Shown here piece by piece: positions 1-5,821 of a stretch of 8,529 bases of DNA (position 1 is the stretch's first letter; every line of letters begins with the position of its first letter). The notes under the pieces are model-generated. The model was not told the origin of the DNA, ran no database searches, and saw nothing but the letters and a program-made list of their open reading frames with translations. This DNA comes from Legionellales bacterium (GTDB taxonomy: Bacteria; Pseudomonadota; Gammaproteobacteria; PIVX01). The position numbers and the translations under genes were made by a program. The stretch lies in assembly GCA_013215905.1 (NCBI GenBank), contig JABSQI010000056.1, forward strand, positions 1 to 8,529. Direction: 5' to 3'.

Positions 1-48
1 ATGATATTTGCAGGAATAAACGATATTATTATTACTTTTATACTGCAT
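1..48 (-). CDS. tnpA: IS200/IS605-family transposase TnpA, N-terminal 16 codons only
   Basis: Reading the minus strand from the ATG at 48-46 gives MQYKSNNNIVYSCKYH and continues off the left edge. This closely matches the conserved start of IS200-type TnpA, a Y1 HUH single-strand transposase that cuts and rejoins the element ends through a catalytic tyrosine. The HUH motif and the tyrosine would lie outside the window, so activity cannot be judged. An AAGGA Shine-Dalgarno sequence (57-53) precedes the ATG by 4 bases, which supports this start. The upstream leader contains an inverted repeat that can cover this site, as known for Salmonella IS200. Only 16 residues are available, but the match is distinctive and the nearby IS end agrees with it. 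Confidence 0.85.
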   Translation of the reverse strand, partial: MQYKSNNNIVYSCKYH

Positions 49-51
49 AAA

Positions 52-110
52 GTCCTTTTGTCTATAGATATATAATCATCCTTAATTCAGAACATATGAT
101 TATATAGGAC
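52..110 (-). promoter_or_regulatory. Inverted repeat able to sequester the tnpA ribosome binding site
   Basis: On the minus strand an 11-base arm (106-96) is perfectly complementary to 79-69. GTCC (110-107) can additionally pair with GGAC (55-52), which includes the GGA of the tnpA Shine-Dalgarno, leaving a 13-base bulge. A stem-loop masking the tnpA ribosome binding site is an established feature of IS200. That this one acts in the same way is inference. Confidence 0.45.
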
Positions 111-127
111 AATATTGATATAATCAA
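100..127 (-). promoter_or_regulatory. Candidate sigma-70 promoter of tnpA
   Basis: The minus strand shows TTGATT (127-122, four of six matches to the -35 consensus), 16 bases, then a perfect TATAAT (105-100). Transcription would start near 93-92. Such a transcript would lack the 110-96 arm of the inverted repeat and leave the tnpA ribosome binding site free. TATAAT-like hexamers are common in DNA this AT-rich, so confidence is moderate. Confidence 0.4.
116..124 (+). promoter_or_regulatory. Candidate extended -10 promoter facing out of the IS toward the phosphotransferase gene
   Basis: TGATATAAT is a perfect extended -10 (TGN-TATAAT) on the plus strand. No good -35 lies upstream, but extended -10 promoters can do without one. 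A transcript starting near 131 would carry the 147-189 hairpin in its leader and read into the gene at 248. The site overlaps a small palindrome (115-127) that also supplies the minus-strand -35 of tnpA. Confidence 0.25.
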
Positions 128-146
128 TTGTAGGCATAAAACATCA

Positions 147-189
147 GTGGCTTATATCCCCATGTCTAAAGTCAGGGGCTTTACGCCAC
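147..189 (-). repeat. Subterminal hairpin of the IS200/IS605 left end
   Basis: Outer arms 147-151 and 185-189 are perfectly complementary (GTGGC/GCCAC). After an internal loop, an inner stem forms from 158-161 with 175-178 (CCCC/GGGG) and 163-164 with 173-174, enclosing an eight-base loop and leaving one unpaired base at 162 (T on the minus strand). A stem with a single bulged T on its 3' side and AAAG at its 5' foot is the known recognition structure of IS608-like TnpA. No T-run follows it, so it is not a typical terminator. Confidence 0.7.
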
Positions 190-247
190 CTTTTGGTAAT
201 ATTCTGAATATCGAGATTTAGAAAAGATAAATGTTTATTTATAAATA

Positions 248-1156
248 ATGACAAATAATATTAATATTTCTGCAAACATTGATTTATACAAAGAATTACT
301 TAATCTATCTGAATACTCTAAATTTATTCACTTATCTCACCAAGAAGCGATGGTTGCGACTGTATATAAAATTATCCAACCTCAAAATCTACACCTCATA
401 TTAAAAATAAGTAATCGTCTTCATGATTATTTACGTGAAAAATATTTTCTAGAATATTTCTCTAGTAAATTACCTGTACCAAAGATAATTAAAGTAATAC
501 CTCAGCAGAAAAATATATTTGGTTCTATATTGATGGAATATCTCTCCGGAAGCTTACTACAAAAGGAGCATTTTTCAGATCAAGTAGCCTATAAAATTGG
601 CACCATACTAGCACAAATACATCTTAATAAGACAGAAAAATATGGCGATCTTACTAAACCAAATCAGCTAACTCATGACCCAAGAATCTATTTTGAAAAA
701 AAATTTAATGAGAGGCTCAATGAATGCAGAAGTCACCTACCATCTACATTAATTAAAAAATGTCATGATTTTTTAACATCAACATTAGACTCACTAATTC
801 ATACTGATGGCCCTTGTATTATACACCGTGATTTTAGACCAGGTAACATTATCTTTAATAATAATAACTTGTACATTATAGATTGGGCTTCAGCAAGAGC
901 AAGTTTTGCTGAAGATGACTTCTGTTCTATAGAACACGGTGAATGGAAAGGGTTTTCACCTTTCAAAGATTCATTTTTAAGAGGGTATTCAAGTATTAGA
1001 GAGATCCCAAACTACAAAAAAATAATGCCTCTCCTAAGATTAAACAGAGCCCTATCTATTATTGGTTTTTTAGTACAGAATAAAACATGGGATAATATTA
1101 ACTTAAATTTATATAAATCTAATCGCAAGTTTTTACAAGAACTGCTTGGTAAGTAA
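248..1156 (+). CDS. APH-family phosphotransferase (aminoglycoside/choline-kinase-like), substrate unknown
   Basis: A 302-residue cytoplasmic kinase-like protein, the usual length for the family. Seen in order: a likely ATP-binding lysine in LILKIS (K53), a hinge-like ILMEYLSG (94-101), the APH catalytic loop HRDFRPGN (193-200: H193, D195, N200), and IDW (211-213), whose D212 is the expected magnesium-binding aspartate. The catalytic set therefore looks complete. Family members phosphorylate hydroxyls on aminoglycosides, choline, amino sugars or related small molecules. Nothing here fixes the substrate, and a resistance role should not be assumed. The ATG at 248 is the only sensible start because the next methionine is residue 35. 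It has no clear Shine-Dalgarno, and a five-codon mini-ORF (231-248) ends overlapping it. The gene stands alone, about 50 bases downstream of the IS end, and may be read from an IS-borne promoter. Confidence 0.82.
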   Translation: MTNNINISANIDLYKELLNLSEYSKFIHLSHQEAMVATVYKIIQPQNLHLILKISNRLHDYLREKYFLEYFSSKLPVPKIIKVIPQQKNIFGSILMEYLSGSLLQKEHFSDQVAYKIGTILAQIHLNKTEKYGDLTKPNQLTHDPRIYFEKKFNERLNECRSHLPSTLIKKCHDFLTSTLDSLIHTDGPCIIHRDFRPGNIIFNNNNLYIIDWASARASFAEDDFCSIEHGEWKGFSPFKDSFLRGYSSIREIPNYKKIMPLLRLNRALSIIGFLVQNKTWDNINLNLYKSNRKFLQELLGK

Positions 1157-1593
1157 TATCTATATTTAATAATGAAAAAATCTAATTTACTTGATATAAA
1201 AATAAATTTATCAATTATTACTCTTAAATCAGGAAGAAATACAAATATAAATTTATCTGTCTTATTTTATAATAATATTATTCCCACCATATATTTACAA
1301 TTGCACAAAAATATTCGCAGCCCTAGATAACTTGTTCAAAGGTTATTTTAGCTAAATTTTTATACACTACCCCGAACGATTTTCTTTTAATAGAAAATTT
1401 TTGTTTTATAAGTTAAGTAATTTTTACTATTAAACTTAAAAAAAACATTTAAAAACAAATAAAGCACATATATAGACAAATATTGAACCTTTAGCTTGGA
1501 TTATATATAATTATTATCTATTTTTGTAATGAAGTTTAAGGATAAAAATTAATATCTCATGGAAGAATTGCATTTTTTTATGGGGTAACAATT
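1157..1593 (+). other. Long AT-rich spacer without a convincing gene
   Basis: This 437-base spacer separates the phosphotransferase gene from the inverse autotransporter gene. It holds short AT palindromes (1271-1282; 1347-1356 followed by five T) and a six-base AT-only stem (1379-1384 with 1393-1398) followed by T residues. These are too weak to call as terminators. A 52-codon frame at 1172-1330 lacks a ribosome binding site. The only well-supported element is the promoter at 1483-1511. Confidence 0.6.
1483..1511 (+). promoter_or_regulatory. Sigma-70-like promoter of the inverse autotransporter gene
   Basis: TTGAAC (1483-1488, four of six -35 matches), exactly 17 bases, then a perfect TATAAT (1506-1511). 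The predicted start near 1518 gives a leader of about 75 bases before the TTG start codon. Spacing and position upstream of a gene that follows a long gap make this one of the two best promoters in the window. Confidence 0.6.
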
Positions 1594-1596
1594 TTG
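1582..1596 (+). promoter_or_regulatory. Ribosome binding site that fixes a TTG start codon
   Basis: GGGGT at 1582-1586 lies eight bases (from the last G) before TTG at 1594-1596. Upstream in this frame there is no ATG or GTG back to the stop at 1543-1545. Starting at the TTG gives a textbook signal peptide beginning MKN, so the rare start codon is preferred. Confidence 0.6.
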
Positions 1597-4500
1597 AAAA
1601 ATACACTATTGCATGTTTCCCTATGCTTATTCTTAAATTTATTTTTATTCTCATCATTATACGCTAATGAAAATGATACTTCTTATCAAACAAGGGTAGA
1701 ATTAACAGGGAAACTTGGGTATAGCAGTAAAAAGTCCTCAAAGAGAAATATATCAAGACTAGGATTTGTTGTACCAATGTTTCAAGTAGTAGACAGCCAT
1801 CTTGGTTATATAACTGCGATTGGGATGATAGATAGTGCAAAACACCTAGAAGGAAACCTAGGTATAGGTTATCGTTCATTTATAAATCCAGCATGGATAT
1901 TAGGAGAATATGTATTCTATGATTTACGCTCCACTGAAAATAACAATCTACTAAGTCAGATAACGATAGGTCTAGAAGCATTTTCGAAAAATTTAGAGTT
2001 TCGCATAAATGGTTATATACCAACTAAGAAAAAATATGAATTGGAAAATTATAATTCCTATAGTGCAAAATATAATTCTCACACTAATAAAACCCAATTT
2101 AGTATAAAAAATAAAAAAGTATTAGAGCAAGGTGTTCCTGGATTTGATATAGAAATAGGTGGTTCTCATAATAAATTACCACGACTGGAAATCTTTTTAG
2201 CTTATTATCACTTTGCAGGTAAAGATTTAAAATCGACAATAGGTGGCAGGTTACGCAGTAATTTGAAAATATTACACTGGTTAACAGCCGAAAGTGAGAT
2301 AAATTATGACAATAATAGGAAATTTGTTAGTTACATCGGAGCAAAAATAGGATGGAGTTTAGGCAAAAATAAAAAACAGAACTCTTGGAGTCATACCAAA
2401 ATGACACAACTACCAGTTAGAGATATAGATATTATTAGTTCAGAACTTAATAAATCAGAATCTCTATTAAGTAAAGAGTATGATCAAAAGAGAGGATTTG
2501 TCGTAAAGGAACTAAGCTCTCAGGATGAACTATCCGATGAGGATCTAATATGTAATACAATAGAATGTTTATGCCAAATGATAATAGATAAAGAACAACG
2601 TGTTTCTGCCATTGAAGTTTTTGAAGGAAACAATGTGAATGGATTTAAAGAGCGCCCTCTAAATAATGAGCAAATACTTTTTATAGAAAGAATAAAAGAT
2701 ATTATTGTTGAAAAAAATTCTTCTCTTTCTACTGAGCTAGCACTAAGACAGTCAGAAAAAAATATTGACCTACAAAAACTTATTGATGAAGCTAACAAAA
2801 ACAAAGATGAGGAAAATCAGAAAAAAACTAAAAATCTAGAAAAAGTCATAGAAGAGCTTAAAAATAAATTAAAGAACAAGAAAGATAGTTCAGATGCTAT
2901 GTCTGATGAAATCAAGAATTTAGAAAAAGAATTGAAAAAAAACAAAAAAGAAAAACAAGATAAAGATGATTTAAATGAAAAATTAAAAAAAGATTTGATA
3001 CAAAAAGAAGGTATTATAAAGAAGCTTGAAACAAAAGCAAAAGAGCAAAAAGCAGCAATTGAACAAGATAAAAATGAACTACAAAATCTTGAAAATAAAA
3101 AGAATGAAATTCAGCAAAAGCATGAAAAATTAAAACGTCATTTACAAAATGTTAATAAAGGTGATGGTAATAAAGTTAATATAGATAAAAATGATTTTGC
3201 TGTTAATTTTGACGATTCTGTATCATCTATGCCAACAGAAAAATTTGACAAACAGAGAAAGCAAATAATTCAAGATGCTATGACTTCTGCAGAAACAAAA
3301 TTAAGACAAATAGTTAATGAATACGAGAAGAAACAAAAAGAGCTTCGTGAAAAAGAAGAACAAGAAAAGAAAATTATCCAAAAATTATCAAGTACCCTTG
3401 CAGATTATGGTATTGCTAATACTGAGTTAACATCGAGTCTAGATGGAAAAGGAAAAATAGTAGCATCAGGCAGAATTGAGTATAAAAATGTAATGTTTCT
3501 GCAAGAGAAAATTAAGAAACAAGCTCAAACTGATTCAGATAATAATAAAAATTTGCTATCAAACTATGATGAAACAAAATTAATTTCCGAGGCAGAATTT
3601 GATAAAAGAGAAAAAGCTAGAAAACTGAAAGAAGAACAAGACAGAATAGATAAAGAAAATTTCATCAAAAAACAACTTAGCACACTGACAGGCCAACCTT
3701 TAAAAGACTTCAAAGATAAACTTAAGAAGGAGAAAGATGAAGCAAGATTGAACAAAAAGATTAAAGTATGGCAGGGAATGTCTAAATTGAATGATTTATC
3801 TTTTGATGAAGCTAAAAAAATGTATTTAGCACAACAAAAATTAATAGATGAACAAAAGAAGCAAGCAAAGCAAAATAAAGCAAAAAATACCAAGAATACC
3901 CAAAAGAAACCACCAAAACCAACTGGTAAAACGCTTGAAGACCCAAGAAAATTAGGAATTGAGGATTTAAATAAATACGAAGAAAGCAACTCTATCAGCT
4001 ATAGTGTAATGACTAAGGACGGTATTAAATTAACTGGTAACGCGTTTTCCCAAGGGCAGGTAGGATTATTAAGAATGCATAGAGTTTTTGATAATAAGGA
4101 AGGTAATATTATTGTTGAAGAATTTGGATATATTGTAAAAAAAGGTGCAATATTATCACCAGATCAGAAAGCTGTTAAAAAATCAGCTGTTAAGAAAAAG
4201 AAGAAAAAAAGAAAGGCTAAGAAAAATAATAAACTAAGTAGTAAGTTTGGCGGTTTAGGTGGCCTTGGTAATCTTGGGGCTATGATGAATAAAAGGAGAA
4301 ACAAAAATGAAGATGAACATAAGAAAAAGATTCAACAAGAACAAGCTAAAAAAGAAGAATTAAGCAAGAAAATGCTCAAAAATGGTAAAAAAATAAATAC
4401 AAATCTTTCTAATGCTCAAAAGGCACAACGTGATCTCCTACAGTTAACTCAGCCATCAATTGCTAGTGGATATAAAAGACTTGTTAATCCTGATACTGGA

Positions 4501-4869
4501 AAAATCGTTCCTGTAAAGAAAACTACAGGATTATCTATCTTACATATTTCAGCACTTGATTATCTAACTAACAAAAACTACTCCAAAGATGGCGTTGATC
4601 ATGCTTTTCTGGAAAAACACGAAAAGCTAGGAAATATTAAAAGAGTTTTATTAAGATCACAGTATTATGATGGTTTAGCAAAAACAAAACAAAAGAGAGA
4701 ACAATTTATGAGGGACATTAGTAATAACCCTTTTGCTAAAACATTTAATAAAAATGGTAGGTTTGAATTTATGACCCCAGATTCTAAGATATATCGTGAT
4801 TCTAAAGCAGCTAAAGAAATAAAGATTACAGATAAGAATATGACTGTAATAGATAAAGCATTTTTTTAA
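1594..4869 (+). CDS. Inverse autotransporter (intimin/invasin-type beta-barrel) with lysine-rich coiled-coil passenger
   Basis: A 1091-residue predicted outer-membrane protein. Residues 1-24 form a Sec signal peptide (LFLFSSLYA, cleavage before NENDTS). Residues about 30-257 match the inverse-autotransporter barrel: HLEGNLGIGYR (84-94), WILGEYVFYDLR (101-112), GLEAF then FRINGYIPT (126-144), LPRLEIFLAYYHF (195-207) and a last strand near GAKIGWSLG (249-257). In intimin and invasin this barrel anchors a C-terminal passenger of Ig-like domains. Here none is visible. Instead come a cysteine cluster (320-327), long charged heptad-rich helices (about 385-520, 550-600, 665-765), a more globular segment (about 795-858), a polybasic run (861-880), a glycine-rich hinge (885-897) and an unrecognised C-terminal domain (about 935-1091). 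No LysM domain is seen. Adhesion or host contact is the likely role by family, but the passenger's function is unknown. It has its own promoter. Confidence 0.82.
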   Translation: MKNTLLHVSLCLFLNLFLFSSLYANENDTSYQTRVELTGKLGYSSKKSSKRNISRLGFVVPMFQVVDSHLGYITAIGMIDSAKHLEGNLGIGYRSFINPAWILGEYVFYDLRSTENNNLLSQITIGLEAFSKNLEFRINGYIPTKKKYELENYNSYSAKYNSHTNKTQFSIKNKKVLEQGVPGFDIEIGGSHNKLPRLEIFLAYYHFAGKDLKSTIGGRLRSNLKILHWLTAESEINYDNNRKFVSYIGAKIGWSLGKNKKQNSWSHTKMTQLPVRDIDIISSELNKSESLLSKEYDQKRGFVVKELSSQDELSDEDLICNTIECLCQMIIDKEQRVSAIEVFEGNNVNGFKERPLNNEQILFIERIKDIIVEKNSSLSTELALRQSEKNIDLQKLIDEANKNKDEENQKKTKNLEKVIEELKNKLKNKKDSSDAMSDEIKNLEKELKKNKKEKQDKDDLNEKLKKDLIQKEGIIKKLETKAKEQKAAIEQDKNELQNLENKKNEIQQKHEKLKRHLQNVNKGDGNKVNIDKNDFAVNFDDSVSSMPTEKFDKQRKQIIQDAMTSAETKLRQIVNEYEKKQKELREKEEQEKKIIQKLSSTLADYGIANTELTSSLDGKGKIVASGRIEYKNVMFLQEKIKKQAQTDSDNNKNLLSNYDETKLISEAEFDKREKARKLKEEQDRIDKENFIKKQLSTLTGQPLKDFKDKLKKEKDEARLNKKIKVWQGMSKLNDLSFDEAKKMYLAQQKLIDEQKKQAKQNKAKNTKNTQKKPPKPTGKTLEDPRKLGIEDLNKYEESNSISYSVMTKDGIKLTGNAFSQGQVGLLRMHRVFDNKEGNIIVEEFGYIVKKGAILSPDQKAVKKSAVKKKKKKRKAKKNNKLSSKFGGLGGLGNLGAMMNKRRNKNEDEHKKKIQQEQAKKEELSKKMLKNGKKINTNLSNAQKAQRDLLQLTQPSIASGYKRLVNPDTGKIVPVKKTTGLSILHISALDYLTNKNYSKDGVDHAFLEKHEKLGNIKRVLLRSQYYDGLAKTKQKREQFMRDISNNPFAKTFNKNGRFEFMTPDSKIYRDSKAAKEIKITDKNMTVIDKAFF

Positions 4870-5069
4870 ATGAGTTTATCCTTTTATGACAAATCTATAT
4901 CTAATATCATTAACACTAGATTAATTCATAATATAAGCTATTGTAAGTAGATATTCATGCTCATATAAATAAATGTATATCAAAAATTGAACTGTCGAGA
5001 TTCCGTATTAGCCTGCAATAATATTTAACACTTTATATTTAGGAGGTTTCCCTACTCCATCTGCTTAGG

Positions 5070-5102
5070 CCAACATATTTAAAATATTTGGAGATCCTCT
5101 CC
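5070..5102 (+). repeat. Two adjacent, mutually exclusive inverted repeats in the spacer before the pseudopilin gene
   Basis: CCAA (5070-5073) pairs with TTGG (5088-5091) and ATATTT (5075-5080) with AAATAT (5082-5087), with one bulged C. Next to it GGAGA (5090-5094) pairs with TCTCC (5098-5102) around a three-base loop. The two share bases 5090-5091, so both cannot form fully. An isolated perfect AGGAGGT (5041-5047) lies just upstream with no start codon at a workable distance. The rest of the 4870-5119 spacer shows no gene. The role is unknown: 3' end structure of the preceding transcript or an upstream regulatory site are both possible. Confidence 0.35.
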
Positions 5103-5119
5103 CCAAGAAAACTAATACA

Positions 5120-5148
5120 ATGACAACTATATTTATATTGTTGATAAT
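5120..5148 (+). promoter_or_regulatory. Sigma-70-like promoter of the pseudopilin-rodA transcript
   Basis: ATGACA (5120-5125, five of six -35 matches), 17 bases, then GATAAT (5143-5148, five of six -10 matches). The expected start near 5155 lies after the ATG at 5149, which argues that the pilin gene begins at the later ATG at 5233. A second TATAAT at 5221-5226 sits so close to that ATG that it could only give a leaderless message. Confidence 0.55.
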
Positions 5149-5232
5149 ATGCTAAATATTATTAATATAACCGTCGCACTCCAGATCCAAGAGTATTTAT
5201 CTATATATATAGTTTTATACTATAATAAATTT

Positions 5233-5769
5233 ATGTACCATCAACATCTATCTAAGACCATAAACATAAATTTTCAAGAAAAATCAAAATCTTATGGATT
5301 CACTCTAGTTGAATTACTTATAGTTATTATAATCTTGGGAGTGATTGTGGGGATTATACTCCCTCTATTTAGTGATTCAAGTGATAGGGCTAAAATTTCT
5401 TCCTCTCTAGCAACTCTACAAACCCTAAGACAACAACTTAATCTTGCAAAAGTGGAACATAATGAGTTTTATCCTGATCTTGGTAGCGGAGGAGATGGTT
5501 GGGATGTTTTAATATTTAGAACTAGGCCTACTTCAACAGCAACAGGAACCTATACATTTGGTGATGGTAGTAGCACAGATGTTGGTCCATATATCAGAAA
5601 AAGACCAAAAAATCCATTTGAAGACTCTGATACAATCGGCACTATTGGCAGTCCTGCCCCTGGAATAGGATTCCTATATAATCAATCTACAGGCGAAATC
5701 AAAATGGTTATCCCTGAAGAAAAAATAACAGAATTTGATCTCGACTCACAAGATTTTGAAGGATACTAA
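5233..5769 (+). CDS. Prepilin-type N-terminal domain protein (GspG-like pseudopilin / type IV pilin-like)
   Basis: A 178-residue protein with a class III prepilin signal: a 22-residue hydrophilic leader ending in SKSYG, then cleavage before FTLVE, with the conserved glutamate at mature position 5 and the hydrophobic helix LLIVIIILGVIVGIILPLF. The prepilin peptidase would cut at G22-F23 and methylate F23, and the subunit would assemble into a pilus or type II secretion pseudopilus. The C-terminal part, with GPYIRKRPKNPF and a closing LYNQSTGEIKM, resembles GspG-type major pseudopilins. No disulfide cysteines are present. The frame is open back to an ATG at 5149, but that would give an unusual 50-residue leader and would start within the predicted promoter, so 5233 is chosen although it has no clear Shine-Dalgarno. 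It lies 52 bases before rodA. No other secretion or pilus gene is in the window. Confidence 0.75.
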   Translation: MYHQHLSKTININFQEKSKSYGFTLVELLIVIIILGVIVGIILPLFSDSSDRAKISSSLATLQTLRQQLNLAKVEHNEFYPDLGSGGDGWDVLIFRTRPTSTATGTYTFGDGSSTDVGPYIRKRPKNPFEDSDTIGTIGSPAPGIGFLYNQSTGEIKMVIPEEKITEFDLDSQDFEGY

Positions 5770-5774
5770 TTCTA

Positions 5775-5812
5775 CTTAGAAATCTAATCAATTTTTTGGT
5801 AATATTTCTAAG
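5775..5812 (+). repeat. Perfect 9-base inverted repeat at the rodA ribosome binding site
   Basis: CTTAGAAAT (5775-5783) is perfectly complementary to ATTTCTAAG (5804-5812) across a 20-base loop. The 3' arm takes in the first bases of the rodA Shine-Dalgarno AAGAGG (5810-5815), which is six bases from the ATG at 5822. It could reduce rodA translation or act as a weak pause between the two genes. There is no following T-run, so a terminator is unlikely. Confidence 0.45.
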
Positions 5813-5821
5813 AGGTTTAGT

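Larger units (their letters stand above)
1..195 (-). mobile_element. Left end of an IS200/IS605-family insertion sequence (truncated by window edge)
   Basis: Seen: the minus strand holds the start of a TnpA gene at the window edge and, about 100 bases upstream of it, a subterminal hairpin (147-189) instead of terminal inverted repeats. Family knowledge: IS200/IS605 elements move as single strands using a Y1 HUH transposase that recognises subterminal hairpins with a bulged T, guided by a tetranucleotide at the hairpin foot. Here the minus-strand hairpin has stem CCCC/GGGG with an inner TG/CA pair, a bulged T at 162, and AAAG directly 5' of the stem (182-179), as in IS608. A TTAC, the IS608 cleavage and target site, lies 13 bases further 5' (199-196), so the outer boundary is placed at about 195. 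That boundary is inference. The rest of the element, including whether it carries tnpB, lies outside the window. Confidence 0.82.

Noticed and set aside
1..75. A 24-codon plus-strand frame beginning at base 1.
   Set aside because: It lies opposite the tnpA start and IS leader, which explain this DNA better.
191..203. The 13-base string at 191-203 recurs at 5794-5806, raising the idea of a dispersed repeat.
   Set aside because: Several such AT-rich matches are expected by chance in a window of this size, and flanking bases do not align.
231..248. A five-codon mini-ORF whose stop overlaps the phosphotransferase ATG.
   Set aside because: Without a Shine-Dalgarno and at this AT content it is probably chance; not counted as a coupling leader.
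1172..1330. A 52-codon plus-strand frame starting 16 bases after the phosphotransferase gene.
   Set aside because: It has no ribosome binding site, is simply AT-rich sequence (many Asn, Ile, Leu, Lys), and no motif or family is recognisable.
1379..1400. A small stem followed by T residues that looks like a rho-independent terminator.
   Set aside because: The six-base stem contains a single G-C pair with an eight-base loop, too weak to support a terminator call.
1664..3989. Minus-strand frames at 1664-1879, 2520-2804 and 3564-3989.
   Set aside because: They are antisense to the inverse autotransporter gene, serine- and phenylalanine-rich because the sense strand is lysine- and glutamate-rich, and lack any family features.
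4861..4869. The inverse autotransporter ends in Phe-Phe, reminiscent of the C-terminal beta-signal of outer-membrane proteins.
   Set aside because: The barrel is at the N-terminus, so the C-terminal residue cannot be the barrel's last-strand signal.
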